DNA of 64,000 nucleotides from Lapillicoccus jejuensis (GCF_006715055.1 NZ_VFMN01000001.1:4340001-4404000), one strand, 5' to 3'; positions 47,728-57,864 are shown, counted from the first letter of the stretch. Program-made: numbers and translations. Notes: generated from the sequence alone by a model not told the origin.

Positions 47728-50470
47728 GCAGCGCGTTCTCGACGGCCCCGAGCGCCGCGGGGACCTGGGCCGGGTCCGAGCCGCCGCCCTGGGCGAGGTC
47801 GTCCTTGCCGCCGCCGCCCCCGCCGAGGGCCGCCGCGGCGAGCCGCACCAGCGCCCCGGCCTTGATCCCGGCCGCACGGGCCGGGTCGTTGGTCGCGACG
47901 ACGACCACGGGACGACCCCCCGCGGCGGACGCCATGGCCACGACGGCCGGGCGCTCGGCGCCGAGCCGCTGCCGGACGTCGAGGACCAGGCCGCGCAGGT
48001 CGTCGGCGGCGACGGTCTCGGCGTCGTGACCGACGAAGGTCACCCCGCCGACGTCGCGCGCGCCCTCGACGAGCCGGGCCGCCCCGGCCAGGGCCTTCTC
48101 CTGGCGCGCCGCGGCGAGCTCGCGCTCGGTCTCCTTCAGCCGCGCCAGCAGGGCCGAGACGCGGTCGGTCAGCTCGGCCGGGCGGGCCCCGACCAGGTGC
48201 CCGAGCTCGGCGACGATCGCGCGCTCCGCGGCGAGGTGGCGCATCGCGTCGAGACCGACGAAGGCCTCGACGCGGCGCACGCCGGAGCCGACCGACGACT
48301 CGCCCGTGAGGGTGATCGCGCCGACCTGGGAGGAGTGCGCGACGTGCGTGCCACCGCAGAGCTCGCGCGACCAGGGGCCGCCGATCTCGACGACGCGCAC
48401 GTCCTCGCCGTAGGTCTCGCCGAAGAGCGCGAGCGCGCCGAGCTCGCGCGCCTGCGCGAGCGGCATCGTCGTCGCCGAGACCGGCAGGTCGCGGCGCAGC
48501 GCGCCGTTGGCAACCTCCTCGATCTCGCTGCGGGTCGCGGCGCTGAGCGCCTGCCCCCACGCGAAGTCGAGGCGCAGGTAGCCGGGCCTGTTGTACGAGC
48601 CGGACTGCAGCGCCGTGGGGCCGAGCACCTCGCGCAGCGCCGCGTGCACGACGTGCGTGCCGGAGTGGGCCTGGCACGCCGAGAGCCGCCACTCGGGGTC
48701 GACCTGGGCGAGGACGTCGCTGCCCGTCCGGACGGCGCCGCTCGGGGTGTCGAGCACCTCGACGGTGTGGGCGACGAGGCCCTTGACGGGGCGCTGCACG
48801 TCGAGGACGCGCAGCCGCGCGCCGTCCCGGGTCTCGATGACGCCCTCGTCGGCGACCTGGCCGCCGGACTCGGCGTAGAACGGGGTGCGGTCGAGGACGA
48901 CCTGGCCCTGCTGGCCCGGCTCCAGCGCCTCGACGAGGTCGCCGTCGCGCACGAGCCCGCGCACCGTCGCCTCGCTCGTCAGCTCGAGGTAGGCGCGGAA
49001 GTCGGTCGCGCCCTGGTCGCGCAGGGTGCGCCACACCTCGGACGTCGCGTGGCCGCTCTTCTTGGCCTTCGCGTCGGCCTTGGCGCGGTCGCGCTGCTCG
49101 GCCATGAGCCGGCGGAAGCCGGCCTCGTCGACGGCGACGCCCTGCTCGGCCGCCATCTCGATGGTCAGGTCGATGGGGAAGCCGTAGGTGTCGTGCAGGG
49201 CGAAGGCCTGGTCGCCGGGCAGCGAGAGGGCCGGCGGGGGCGTCGTACCGGCGTCGGTGGTGGGCTCGGTGGTGGGCTCGGTGACGCTCGGCGCGCTCTT
49301 GAGCCGGGTGATGGCCGTGTCGAGGATCGTCGTCCCCGACGCGAGGGTGCGCCGGAAGGCGTCCTCCTCGGCGTAGGCGATCTGGCTGATCCGCGCGAAG
49401 TCGGTGCGCAGCTCGGGGTAGGAGCGGCTCATCCGCTCCATGCTCACCGGCAGCAGGTGCGGCAGGCTCGGCTCGTCGAACCCGAGCAGGCGCATCGAGC
49501 GGACGGCGCGGCGCAGCATCCGGCGCAGGACGTAGCCGCGGCCCTCGTTGCCGGGGGTGACGCCGTCGCCGATGAGCATGAGCGAGGTGCGCACGTGGTC
49601 GGCGACGACGCGCAGCCGCACGTCGTCCGGGTGGCTCTCGGACGCCACGTGGCTGTGCGCCCGGCCGTACGTCTTGCCGGTCATCTCGGCGGCCTGGTCG
49701 AGGACGGGGCGGACCTCGTCGATCTCGTAGAGGTTGTCCACGCCCTGGAGGACGGAGGCGATCCGCTCCAGGCCCATCCCGGTGTCGACGTTGCGCTTGG
49801 GCAGCGGCCCGCGCACGTCGAAGTCGTCCTTCGCGCGGACGGCCGACAGCTCCTCCTGCATGAAGACGAGGTTCCAGATCTCCATGTAGCGGTCCTCGTC
49901 GACGGCCGGGCCGCCCTCGCGGCCGTACTCCGGGCCGCGGTCGACGAAGATCTCGCTGCAGGGGCCGCCGGGGCCGGGGATGCCCTGGTGCCAGTAGTTG
50001 TCCTTCTTCCCGCGGCGCACGATGCGCTCGGCGGGCACCCCGGTCAGCTCGCGCCACAGGCCGAAGGCCTCGTCGTCGTCCTCGTAGACGGTCGGCCACA
50101 GCTTCTCGGGGTCCAGGCCGTAGCCGCCGTCGTCGAGCGACCCGGTCAGCAGCTCCCAGGCGAAGCTGATGGCCCCTTCCTTGAAGTAGTCGCCGAAGGA
50201 GAAGTTGCCGTTCATCTGGAAGAACGTGCCGTGCCGGCTGGTCTTGCCGACCTCCTCGAGGTCGGGGGTGCGCACGCACTTCTGCACCGACGTCGCCCGC
50301 TGGTACGGCGCCGCCTCGGCCCCGATGAAGTAGGGCACGAACGGCACCATGCCGGCGACGACGAAGAGCAGGTTGGGGTCGTCGATGGGCAGGGGGACGC
50401 TGGGCACGACGGTGTGGCCGCGGGCCTCGAAGAAGGACAGCCAGCGGCGGCGGATCTCTGCGGTCTCCAT
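47714..50470 (-). CDS. alaS: Alanyl-tRNA synthetase
   Basis: Class II synthetase with editing. 918 residues, slightly long. METAEIRRRWLSFFEARGH at the N-terminus, TSVQKCVRTPD near residue 60, motif-2 region NGNFSFGDYFKEGA near 90; editing-domain zinc ligands HSGTHVVH near 600 and CGGTHVAHSS near 705; C-terminal oligomerisation/C-Ala domain ending in a GGGGGGKDDLAQGGG loop. A Thr/Pro/Glu insertion (TEPTTEPTTD) encoded by a 12-bp repeat lies near residue 405, just before DTYGFPIDLT. ATG 50470 follows GAGAG. Confidence 0.96.
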   Translation of the reverse strand: METAEIRRRWLSFFEARGHTVVPSVPLPIDDPNLLFVVAGMVPFVPYFIGAEAAPYQRATSVQKCVRTPDLEEVGKTSRHGTFFQMNGNFSFGDYFKEGAISFAWELLTGSLDDGGYGLDPEKLWPTVYEDDDEAFGLWRELTGVPAERIVRRGKKDNYWHQGIPGPGGPCSEIFVDRGPEYGREGGPAVDEDRYMEIWNLVFMQEELSAVRAKDDFDVRGPLPKRNVDTGMGLERIASVLQGVDNLYEIDEVRPVLDQAAEMTGKTYGRAHSHVASESHPDDVRLRVVADHVRTSLMLIGDGVTPGNEGRGYVLRRMLRRAVRSMRLLGFDEPSLPHLLPVSMERMSRSYPELRTDFARISQIAYAEEDAFRRTLASGTTILDTAITRLKSAPSVTEPTTEPTTDAGTTPPPALSLPGDQAFALHDTYGFPIDLTIEMAAEQGVAVDEAGFRRLMAEQRDRAKADAKAKKSGHATSEVWRTLRDQGATDFRAYLELTSEATVRGLVRDGDLVEALEPGQQGQVVLDRTPFYAESGGQVADEGVIETRDGARLRVLDVQRPVKGLVAHTVEVLDTPSGAVRTGSDVLAQVDPEWRLSACQAHSGTHVVHAALREVLGPTALQSGSYNRPGYLRLDFAWGQALSAATRSEIEEVANGALRRDLPVSATTMPLAQARELGALALFGETYGEDVRVVEIGGPWSRELCGGTHVAHSSQVGAITLTGESSVGSGVRRVEAFVGLDAMRHLAAERAIVAELGHLVGARPAELTDRVSALLARLKETERELAAARQEKALAGAARLVEGARDVGGVTFVGHDAETVAADDLRGLVLDVRQRLGAERPAVVAMASAAGGRPVVVVATNDPARAAGIKAGALVRLAAAALGGGGGGKDDLAQGGGSDPAQVPAALGAVENALRERG
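49255..49290. repeat. 12-bp tandem repeat inside alaS
   Basis: Two and a half units of cggtggtgggct encode the TEPT repeats of a surface insertion in alanyl-tRNA synthetase. In-frame, so variation in copy number would be tolerated. Confidence 0.7.
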
Positions 50471-50574
50471 GGGGGTGTCTCTCGGTGCGACCCGCGCGCG
50501 GCGCGGGTGGGGGCTCGGGGGGCTGGGTCGGGGTGGGCCGGTGGGCGGCGACGGGTCGCCGCCGGGCCGCACCC

Positions 50575-50877
50575 CTACCGAGCTCGCGGGCCGGTGGGGT
50601 CGTCGAGCAGGGTGCGGATGCCCTCGCCGTCGAGCCGCGCGGCGGCGCCGTCGCGGTCGCCCGGCTGGGTGTCGAGCCCGAGCGCGTAGCGCAGCTCCTC
50701 CTCGCGCTCGGCCATGCCGTCGCGGACGGCGTCGGCCAGCTCGCGCAGACCGTCGCCGAGCGAGGCGAGACCGTCGGCGACGCCCTGCGGGGTGTAGGCG
50801 CGGGCCACGCGGCCGGCGCGGCGGACGACGAGGACGCCGATGGCGGCCCCGACCCCGACCCAGAAGACGCGGCGCAC
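50575..50877 (-). CDS. Small membrane protein, DUF6167-like
   Basis: 100 residues. A single N-terminal hydrophobic segment (RVFWVGVGAAIGVLVV, residues 3-18) followed by an amphipathic, charged helix (ELADAVRDGMAEREEELRYALG) and a polar tail. Consistent with the small protein that commonly accompanies a DUF948 protein upstream of alaS in actinobacteria. Three nt separate it from that gene. Function unknown, perhaps envelope-related. Confidence 0.75.
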   Translation of the reverse strand: MRRVFWVGVGAAIGVLVVRRAGRVARAYTPQGVADGLASLGDGLRELADAVRDGMAEREEELRYALGLDTQPGDRDGAAARLDGEGIRTLLDDPTGPRAR

Positions 50878-50880
50878 GGG

Positions 50881-51282
50881 TCAGTGCCTCCGTCCGGCGC
50901 GGGTGCGGCGGTTCTCGCGCTCGGCCCGACCGCGCAGCGCGCTGCGCACGCCGTAGCTGAAGGCGGCGACCTTGACGACCGGTGAGCCGAGCGTCGCCGC
51001 GAAGAGGGACGTCAGCGCGTTGACGTTGCTCGACATCGTCGCGACGTTGGTCGTGATGGTGTCGACGCGCACGAGCTGCTCGTTGGTCGCGGTGACGGTG
51101 CTCGTCACCTCGCCGAGCAGGGGGACGGCGCCGTCGGACAGACCCTTGACGCCCACGCGGGCCTCCTCGAGGATCTCGCCGGCCTTGCCGACGACCCGGC
51201 CGATCCGGAACACGAGGTAGGCGAACGCGAGCGCGGCGATGACACCGGCGACGTCACCGAGCGTGATGTCGGCGAATCTCAT
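50881..51282 (-). CDS. DUF948 domain membrane protein
   Basis: 133 residues. N-terminal transmembrane helix (GVIAALAFAYLVFRIGRVV, residues 12-30) followed by a long helix of heptad character (EILEEARVGVKGLSDG, VTATNEQLVRVDTITTNVATM) and a basic tail (RAERENRRTRAGRRH). This pattern is that of DUF948 proteins, which precede alaS in many actinobacteria. Function unknown. Separated from the opp operon by 92 nt with a hairpin. Confidence 0.85.
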   Translation of the reverse strand: MRFADITLGDVAGVIAALAFAYLVFRIGRVVGKAGEILEEARVGVKGLSDGAVPLLGEVTSTVTATNEQLVRVDTITTNVATMSSNVNALTSLFAATLGSPVVKVAAFSYGVRSALRGRAERENRRTRAGRRH

Positions 51283-51320
51283 GGGACAACCTCATCGGGG
51301 TCTCGTCGGTGGAGCGGGTC

Positions 51321-51350
51321 GGGCGGGCGCCCGGGCGGTGGAGCCCGCCC
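51321..51350 (-). terminator. Hairpin after the oligopeptide transporter operon
   Basis: An 8-bp stem GGGCGGGC / GCCCGCCC around a 14-nt loop, 25 nt after the oppF-like stop and before the DUF948 gene. Suitable to end the opp transcript; no U-tract. Confidence 0.5.
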
Positions 51351-51374
51351 ACCCTAGCCTCCGGGGACGCGGCC

Positions 51375-52547
51375 TCAGGAGACGGTGGCGGTGAGGTCGC
51401 TGCGCACCTCGGGGAAGTGGCAGGCCACGACCTGGTCCGGCGCCGCCCCCGAGGGCGTGACGAGCGGCGGCTCCTGGGTCGCGCAGACGTCCTGCGCCTT
51501 CCAGCACCGGGTGCGGAAGCGGCAGCCGCTCGGCGGGTCCAGCGGGCTCGGCGGGTCGCCCTGCAGGCGGATCCGCTCCTTCGGCGCGACCCCCCGCACC
51601 ACCGCGAGGTCGGGCGCGGCGGAGAGCAGGGCCTGCGTGTAGGGGTGCTGCGGAGCCGTGTAGATCCGCTGCTTGGGTCCCTGCTCGACGATCTTGCCGA
51701 GGTACATCACGGCGATCGTGTCGCAGAAGTGCCGGATGACGCCGAGGTCGTGGGCGATGAAGATGAACGAGAGCCCCAGCTCGTCGCGGAGCCGCGCGAG
51801 CAGGTTCATCACTTGCGCCTGGATGGACACGTCGAGCGCGGAGACCGGCTCGTCGGCGATGACCAGCTGCGGCTCGACCGCGAGGGCCCGGGCGATCCCG
51901 ATGCGCTGTCGCTGGCCCCCGCTGAACTCCGACGGGTAGCGGTTGATGTGCTCGGGGTTGAGCCCGACGAGCTCGAGCAGCTCCTGCGCCCGCTGCTTCT
52001 CGCGCCCCTTGGCCAGCCCGTGCACCTGCAGCGGGGTCTGGAGGATCGCGCCCACCGTCTGGCGCGGGTTGAGGCTGGAGTAGGGGTCCTGGAAGATCAT
52101 CTGGACCTCGCGCCGCATCGGTCGCAGCGCCTTCTCCTTGAGCCCGGCGATGTCGGTGCCGCGGAAGCGGATCGCCCCGGAGGTCGGCTCCTCGAGCCGG
52201 GTCAGCAGCCGGCTCGTCGTCGACTTGCCGCAGCCGGACTCCCCCACCAGGCCGAGCGTCTCGCCCTGCCGCAGCGTGAAGGACACGCCGTCGACGGCGC
52301 GGACCACTCCGCGGAACATGCTCAGCCCCTGCACCTCGCGGACGGCGAAGTGCTTGACCAGGTCCGAGACCTCGAGCAGCGTCGGCGCCGCGGCCAGGTC
52401 GCGGCGGGCGGCGTGCACGACCTGGTCGACGGCGACCTCCGCCGTCTCGTCCACCGGCCGGGCCAGCTCCTCGGCCTCCGCGTCGTGCGGGTCGGGCGTC
52501 GTCGCGACCTCGTCGGTCCGCGTCGCGGCGGCCTCGTCGGCGGTCAT
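51375..52547 (-). CDS. oppF: Oligopeptide ABC transporter ATP-binding protein (OppF-like)
   Basis: 390 residues. After a 60-residue acidic leader come Walker [14 protein letters not shown] near 98, the Q-loop [13 protein letters not shown] near 150, the signature [15 protein letters not shown] near 207, Walker [13 protein letters not shown] near 228 and the H-loop AHDLGV near 262. The C-terminal OppD/F cysteine motif ([14 protein letters not shown] and a later C) binds an Fe-S cluster or zinc in related DppD/OppD proteins. Overlaps oppD by 4 nt. Powers import with OppD. Confidence 0.93.
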   Translation of the reverse strand: MTADEAAATRTDEVATTPDPHDAEAEELARPVDETAEVAVDQVVHAARRDLAAAPTLLEVSDLVKHFAVREVQGLSMFRGVVRAVDGVSFTLRQGETLGLVGESGCGKSTTSRLLTRLEEPTSGAIRFRGTDIAGLKEKALRPMRREVQMIFQDPYSSLNPRQTVGAILQTPLQVHGLAKGREKQRAQELLELVGLNPEHINRYPSEFSGGQRQRIGIARALAVEPQLVIADEPVSALDVSIQAQVMNLLARLRDELGLSFIFIAHDLGVIRHFCDTIAVMYLGKIVEQGPKQRIYTAPQHPYTQALLSAAPDLAVVRGVAPKERIRLQGDPPSPLDPPSGCRFRTRCWKAQDVCATQEPPLVTPSGAAPDQVVACHFPEVRSDLTATVS

Positions 52548-53641
52548 CGGGGGTCCTCCTGAGTGGGCGGCACCAGCAGCTGGGCCTGGGGGTCGTCGAG
52601 GTGGCAGCGCACCTGGCGGCCGTCGGGCAGACGTCGCAGCTCGGGCAGCTCGGTGGTGCAGCGGTCCCCGGGGACCCGGTCACGGTAGTCGCAGCGGGGG
52701 TTGAACGAGCAGCCGCTCGGCAGGTGCACGAGGCTGGGCGGGGTGCCGCGGATGGCCCGCAGCTCCTGCCCGTCGAGCGAGGCCGACGGGACGGACTGCA
52801 GCAGCCCCATCGTGTAGGGGTGGTCGGGTCGGGCCAGCACCTCGCGGCAGGTGCCGCGCTCGACGGCGCGGCCGGCGTACATGACGAGGATGTCGTCGGC
52901 GACCTCGGCGACGACCGCGAGGTCGTGCGTGATGAGGATGACCGCCGAGCCGAACTCCTTCTGCAGGTCGCCGATGAGGTCGAGGATCTGCGCCTGCACC
53001 GTGACGTCGAGCGCCGTCGTCGGCTCGTCGGCGACGAGCAGCTGCGGGTCGTTGACCAGACCCAGGGCGATCATCGCGCGCTGGCGCATGCCGCCGGAGA
53101 ACTCGTGGGGGTACTGGTTGGCCCGGCGCTGCGGGTTCGGGATGCCGACCCGGTCGAGCATCTCGACGGCCCGCTTCTGGGCGATCGCCTTCGACACGTC
53201 GTGGTGGGCACGGTAGGCCTCCGCGATCTGCCGGCCCACCTTGTAGAAGGGGTGCAGCGACGACAGCGGGTCCTGGAAGACCATGGCCACGGTCTGGCTG
53301 CGCAGCCGGCGCATCGTCGCCTCGTCGGCGCCGACGATCTCCTGGCCGGCGAGCTTGATGCTGCCGCTGATCTCGGTGCGCTTGGGGTTGTGCAGCCCGA
53401 GCAGGGTCATCGACGAGACGGACTTGCCCGAGCCGGACTCGCCGACGATGGCCAGGGTGCGCCCCAGGCGGGCCTCGTAGCTGAGGTCCTGGACGGCGTT
53501 GACCGGACCCTCGTCGCTGGGGAAGCGGACGGTGAGGTGGTCGACCTTGAGGACGACGTCGCCCTCGTGGGCCAGGACGTCCTCGCGGGTGCCGACACCG
53601 GGCAGGACGGGGACCGAGGTCTCGGTGCGGGTGTCGCTCAC
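52544..53641 (-). CDS. oppD: Oligopeptide ABC transporter ATP-binding protein (OppD-like)
   Basis: 365 residues. Walker [13 protein letters not shown] near residue 72, Q-loop [12 protein letters not shown] near 128, signature [15 protein letters not shown] near 186, Walker [13 protein letters not shown] near 208, H-loop THDLAV near 242, and a C-terminal cysteine motif [21 protein letters not shown] start overlapping the permease stop by GTGA. Confidence 0.93.
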   Translation of the reverse strand: MSDTRTETSVPVLPGVGTREDVLAHEGDVVLKVDHLTVRFPSDEGPVNAVQDLSYEARLGRTLAIVGESGSGKSVSSMTLLGLHNPKRTEISGSIKLAGQEIVGADEATMRRLRSQTVAMVFQDPLSSLHPFYKVGRQIAEAYRAHHDVSKAIAQKRAVEMLDRVGIPNPQRRANQYPHEFSGGMRQRAMIALGLVNDPQLLVADEPTTALDVTVQAQILDLIGDLQKEFGSAVILITHDLAVVAEVADDILVMYAGRAVERGTCREVLARPDHPYTMGLLQSVPSASLDGQELRAIRGTPPSLVHLPSGCSFNPRCDYRDRVPGDRCTTELPELRRLPDGRQVRCHLDDPQAQLLVPPTQEDPR

Positions 53642-54624
53642 GCGAGCCTCACTCTCGGGTCGACGACGGAGTAGAGGACGTCCACCACCAGGTTGAGCAC
53701 GACGACGATGACCGCGCTGAGCAATACGGTGCCCATGATCACCGGCAGGTCGTCGAGACCGAGCGCGTCGATGGAGAGCTTGCCGACGCCGTCGATGCCG
53801 AAGATCTTCTCCGTGATGAGCGTGCCCGCCAGCAGGCCGGCCATGTCGAGCCCGAGGACCGTGAGGACCGGGCTCAGCGCCCCGCGCAGCGCGTGGCGGT
53901 AGGTCACGGCCCGGGCGGAGATGCCCTTGCTCCGGGCCGTCCGCACGTAGTCCTGGGCCAGCGTGTCGACCATCTGGGCCCGCGTGTACCGCACGTACGA
54001 CGTCGAGTACACGAGGCCGAGGATGAGCGCCGGCGCGAGCATCCCGATCAGCCACGGCCCGACGCCGTCGGACAGCGAGGCCGAGCGGGGCAGCACGGGG
54101 TTGAGCACGACGAGGTAGAGCGAGGCGAGCAGCGCGACGACGTAGTACGGGATGGCGCCGAAGACCTGCGAGAAGCCGACGACGAAGCGGTCGAGGCCGC
54201 TGCCGCGGCGCTGCGCGGTGTAGACGCCGAGGGTCACGCCGATGGCCAGGAAGATGACCATCGACATGACGGCGAGGACGAACGTCGTCGGCACCCTGTC
54301 GAAGACCATCTCCCGCACGTCGAGGTGGTAGCGGAAGGAGTAGCCCAGGCAGGGGGCCGTGCACTCCTTGACCGTCCCGCCGTCGGTGATCTCGCGCCCG
54401 ACGAAGAGCCCCTTGAAGTACTCGGTGAACTGCTGCGGCAGGGGCCGGTCGAGCCCCATCGAGTGGCGGATCTCGACGAGCTTGGTGGCGCTGCAGCGCA
54501 GCTCGCCGCACATGGACTGGGCGGGGTCGGCGGGGCCGGCGAAGAAGAGCAGGAACGTCGCGACGAGCGTGACGAGCACGACGCTGACGGCCAGCGCGAT
54601 CCGGCGGGCGATGTAGACGATCAC
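53638..54624 (-). CDS. oppB: Oligopeptide ABC transporter permease (OppB-like)
   Basis: 328 residues with six predicted membrane segments, the first starting at residue 4 (YIARRIALAVSVVLV). The EAA loop that contacts the ATPases is DYVRTARSKGISARAVTYRHALRGAL (landmarks YVRTARSKG, HALRGAL) near residue 230. A periplasm-side loop has two cysteine pairs (MCGELRC, ECTAPC). Follows oppA by 94 nt. Confidence 0.92.
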   Translation of the reverse strand: MIVYIARRIALAVSVVLVTLVATFLLFFAGPADPAQSMCGELRCSATKLVEIRHSMGLDRPLPQQFTEYFKGLFVGREITDGGTVKECTAPCLGYSFRYHLDVREMVFDRVPTTFVLAVMSMVIFLAIGVTLGVYTAQRRGSGLDRFVVGFSQVFGAIPYYVVALLASLYLVVLNPVLPRSASLSDGVGPWLIGMLAPALILGLVYSTSYVRYTRAQMVDTLAQDYVRTARSKGISARAVTYRHALRGALSPVLTVLGLDMAGLLAGTLITEKIFGIDGVGKLSIDALGLDDLPVIMGTVLLSAVIVVVLNLVVDVLYSVVDPRVRLA

Positions 54625-54718
54625 GGGATGGAGGACCTCGAGCAGGTGGGTCGGCCCGGACGCGGGGGCCGGGACGTGGTGTCCCGGCCCCCGCGCCCGG
54701 TTGGTCGGGCGGGCTCCG

Positions 54719-56479
54719 TCAGGAGTCGACCCAGATCGAGTTGAGGATCGGCGTGCCGTGGTTCGGGTCGTTGATGACGTTGTGCACCTTGGTGCCGAAC
54801 ACGATGTTCGACTTGTCCCAGTACCAGGGCAGGGCCGGGAGGTAGTTCTCCATCAGCCACTTGTCGAACTTGCCCCACTCCGGGCCCTGGTCCGCGATGG
54901 ACAGCTTGGAGATGCGGGCCAGCTCCGCGTCGACCTTGCTGTCGGACAGGTCACCCCAGTTGGTGCCACCTTGCTTGAGCTGGGTGGAGGCCACGGTGGG
55001 CGGGAAGATCGAGTCGGCCGACGGCCAGTCGAAGCACCAGCCGGCGGGCGACTGGCCCATGTTGGTCTGCGCGTTGGGGTCGGCGATGAGCTTGCGCCGC
55101 TCCTTGCCCGGCACACCCAGGTCGGTGACCTTGAACCCGGCGGCCTCGAGGCCCTGCTTCTTGGCCTGGTTGGTCTGCTGCGCGATCGGGTCGTCGTTCG
55201 TGTAGTAGTACTTCAGCTCGAACGGCTTGTCCGCGCCGTAGCCGGCCGCGGAGAGCATCTCCTTGGCCTTCGCCGGGTCGCCGTTGCCCTGGCCGGTCAC
55301 GCCGTCGAGGGTGTAGTCGAGCCAGCCCGGGATCTGCGGCGGGATGAGGGTGTGCGCCGGCGACGCGGAGTGCGTGCTGAGGCCGGCGGCCTTGGTCATC
55401 GCGTCCCACGGCATCGCGACGGCGAGCGCCTTGCGCACCGGCATGGGGATCTTGCGGGTGTCGAGGTTCTGCGTGACGGTGCAGGAGCTCGGGCCCTCGA
55501 CGAACTGCGACTTCTTCGCGCCCTCGATCTGCGAGACGAGCGAGGAGTCGATGCCCTCCCAGTTGAGGGTCGTCGCGTCCGGGCCGTTGCTGGCGAGGAT
55601 CGCCGTCTGGGTCTGGACGGTGTCGGTGCCGAACTTGAAGTCGTAGCCGTCGACGTACTGCGTGCGCGCCGGGTCGCTGTTCGGGTCCCAGTACGGGTTC
55701 TTCTTGAGCTTGAGCTCCGAGCCCTGGGTGAAGGAGTCGATGACGTACGGGCCGGTGGCGAGCGCCTTGTCGCCGTACGACTCGTCCTTGGTGTCCTTGG
55801 CCTGCGGGATCGGCGAGACCTGGGTGAAGGTCGTGAAGTAGGGCAGCGTCTCCCAGGGCTTGGACAGGTGGAAGACGACGGTCGAGTCGTCGGGCGCCTC
55901 GACGCCGGCGAAGGTGTCGCCGGACTTGTACGGGCCCTGGTACTTGTCGCCGTCCTTGAGGAAGTCGACCTGGTAGGTCGGGCCGGTCGCGGTGAACGCG
56001 AAGGAGCGCTTGACGGCGTACGCGACGTCCTTGGCCGAGACCGCGGAGCCGTCGCTGTACTTGATGCCGGACTTCAGCTTGAAGGTCCAGGTGAGGCGGT
56101 CCGAGGAGACCTGGCCCAGGTCGGTGGCGAGGTCCGGCACGAGGACCTCCTTGCCGCCGCGGTTGACGAAGGTCGTCAGCGACCGCATCGTCAGCTGGGT
56201 CATGATCGCGCCGGAGTCCTGGTAGAACTGCGCGCTCGGGTCCATCGAGCTCGGCGAGGTCGAGTAGGAGACGGTGAGCGTCCCCCCGTTCTTCGCGTTG
56301 GCGTCACGCGGCGCGGGACCCTTGGCGTTCGGGTCGAGCGACGCGCCGGCCTGCTCGACGGGCGCCGAGGTGGCGTTGCCGTTCGAGCCACCGGTCGCCG
56401 TCTTCGACGGGGCCGAGCAGGCCGCCGTCAGGCCGATCGACGCGACCGCGCCGACGGCGAGGACGTGGGTCCACCGCAT
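54719..56479 (-). CDS. oppA: Oligopeptide-binding lipoprotein (OppA-like, SBP family 5)
   Basis: 586 residues. Lipoprotein signal with lipobox LTAAC (Cys about 21) followed by a Ser/Thr/Gly linker, so it is anchored outside the membrane. The SBP_bac_5 domain includes LTWTFKLKSGIKYSDGSAV (landmarks TFKLKSG, YSDG) near 145 and NPYWD near 265. ATG 56479 has AGGAG 5 nt upstream. Lies between the two permease genes. The ligand is a peptide or related solute; not determinable here. Confidence 0.93.
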   Translation of the reverse strand: MRWTHVLAVGAVASIGLTAACSAPSKTATGGSNGNATSAPVEQAGASLDPNAKGPAPRDANAKNGGTLTVSYSTSPSSMDPSAQFYQDSGAIMTQLTMRSLTTFVNRGGKEVLVPDLATDLGQVSSDRLTWTFKLKSGIKYSDGSAVSAKDVAYAVKRSFAFTATGPTYQVDFLKDGDKYQGPYKSGDTFAGVEAPDDSTVVFHLSKPWETLPYFTTFTQVSPIPQAKDTKDESYGDKALATGPYVIDSFTQGSELKLKKNPYWDPNSDPARTQYVDGYDFKFGTDTVQTQTAILASNGPDATTLNWEGIDSSLVSQIEGAKKSQFVEGPSSCTVTQNLDTRKIPMPVRKALAVAMPWDAMTKAAGLSTHSASPAHTLIPPQIPGWLDYTLDGVTGQGNGDPAKAKEMLSAAGYGADKPFELKYYYTNDDPIAQQTNQAKKQGLEAAGFKVTDLGVPGKERRKLIADPNAQTNMGQSPAGWCFDWPSADSIFPPTVASTQLKQGGTNWGDLSDSKVDAELARISKLSIADQGPEWGKFDKWLMENYLPALPWYWDKSNIVFGTKVHNVINDPNHGTPILNSIWVDS

Positions 56480-56561
56480 GGGTTCTCCTCTTTCAAAGGT
56501 GTGTTCCTGGTTCACGTTCCGGCCGGGGCCGGACCGAGCGTGGGGTCGCCGGCGGGTGCGC

Positions 56562-57563
56562 TCAGCGACGGGTGTTGGGGTCGAACGCGTCGCGCACCGA
56601 CTCGCCGAGCAGGCTGAGGGCGAGGACGAGCAGCGCGATGGACGCGACCGGCGGCCAGAGCCACAGCGGGTAGGCCGCGTAGGAGTTCTGGGCCAGCGAG
56701 ACGGTGCGCCCCCAGGAGGCGGTCGGCTCGACGAGCCCGGCGCCGAGGAAGGACAGCGTCGCCTCGCTGGCGATGTACGCCGGGACGGCGATCGACGCCG
56801 ACACGATGATGGGGCCGACGAGGTTGGGCAGGATCTCGCGGAAGAGGATCCGGCGGGTCGGCACGCCGATCACCCGCGCCGCCTGGACGAACTCGCGCTC
56901 GCGCAGCGAGAAGACCTCGCCGCGGATGAGGCGGGCCAGGCCGATCCAGCCGAAGAAGACCAGCACGCCGATGATCGTCCAGAAGCGCACCGTCGAGGTC
57001 TGCTCGGCGGAGAGGATCTGCCCGTTGCCGACCCGGTTCTGGATGATCGGCACGAGGGCGATGACGACGAGCAGGTAGGGCAGCGAGAGCAGCAGGTCGA
57101 CGACCCACGAGATGACCCGGTCGGCGATCCCGCCGAGGTAGCCCGCGACGAGACCGAGGACCACGCCGAGGACCGTCGAGGCCAGCGCGGCGACGAAGCC
57201 GATGATGAGCGAGGGCCGGGCGCCGTACGCCCACAGGGCGAACAGGTCGCGACCGGTGCGCGGCTCGACGCCGAACCAGTGCTGGGCGTTGGCGCCGATG
57301 ATCGGCAGGGTGTCCGAGGCCGAGATGAGCTCGGAGTGGTAGGTCCCGAGGGTCTCCCCCTCGATCCCCACGAGGACCGGCGCGAACAGCGCGATGAGCA
57401 CGAAGAACAGCACGACGACGGTCGAGCCGATCGCCACCTTGTCGCGCCGCAGGCGCGACCACGCGACCTGGCCCGGCGAGCGCCCGGCGCGGACGTCGCC
57501 GGCGGGAGCCGGGGCCGCCCCCTCGAGGGTGTCGTCGACGAGGGCGGTCGTCACCTGGGACAC
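56562..57563 (-). CDS. oppC: Oligopeptide ABC transporter permease (OppC-like)
   Basis: 333 residues from GTG 57563 (AAGGA about 10 nt upstream; the frame is open further but without a better site). Cytoplasmic N-terminus (SPGQVAWSRLRRDKVA), first membrane segment IGSTVVVLFFVLIALFAP, a long external loop (HWFGVEPRTGRDLF, typical of OppC), and the EAA loop EFVQAARVIGVPTRRILFREILPN (landmarks QAARVIG, ILPN). It is the first gene of the unit, giving the order C-A-B-D-F rather than the usual A-B-C-D-F. Confidence 0.92.
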   Translation of the reverse strand: MSQVTTALVDDTLEGAAPAPAGDVRAGRSPGQVAWSRLRRDKVAIGSTVVVLFFVLIALFAPVLVGIEGETLGTYHSELISASDTLPIIGANAQHWFGVEPRTGRDLFALWAYGARPSLIIGFVAALASTVLGVVLGLVAGYLGGIADRVISWVVDLLLSLPYLLVVIALVPIIQNRVGNGQILSAEQTSTVRFWTIIGVLVFFGWIGLARLIRGEVFSLREREFVQAARVIGVPTRRILFREILPNLVGPIIVSASIAVPAYIASEATLSFLGAGLVEPTASWGRTVSLAQNSYAAYPLWLWPPVASIALLVLALSLLGESVRDAFDPNTRR

Positions 57564-57864
57564 GCGGGGGTGGTCCTTCCGGTCGGGGTCGGCGCCCGCC
57601 TGCTGCCGGGGGCGCCCCCGCGTGCCGCCCCCTGGGAGGCACGCGATGGCGGTCACCTTGTCACGCGACCCACGGGGAGACGGAAGGCGCGCGCCACCGT
57701 TGATGTCAGATCGTTACCTCCGACACATGCTGGAGACATGTCGTTGACATCGGTGTCACGCAGACCGCAATTCGTGCCGTCCGGGCGGCCGCGCACCGCA
57801 GCAACGCCCGTACGACGTCCCGACGACGGATGATCCTGCAGGTCCGCCCGGGCGGCGGAGGGGC
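57564..57864. promoter_or_regulatory. Intergenic region between rarA and the opp operon
   Basis: A 301-nt gap that must hold the opp promoter. An inverted repeat ACATG-N7-CATGT lies at 57725-57741, in a locally AT-richer stretch (57700-57770), a plausible operator/promoter zone. I see no confident -10/-35 pair on the minus strand; a TTGACA at about 57744 points the wrong way. Confidence 0.4.

Noticed and set aside
50471-50574. T-box leader before alaS
   Set aside because: About 100 nt, without a T-box sequence or specifier hairpin.
57740-57775. TTGACA-type promoter at about 57744 on the plus strand
   Set aside because: It points into the 3' end of rarA, has no good -10 at the right distance and no plus-strand gene to serve.
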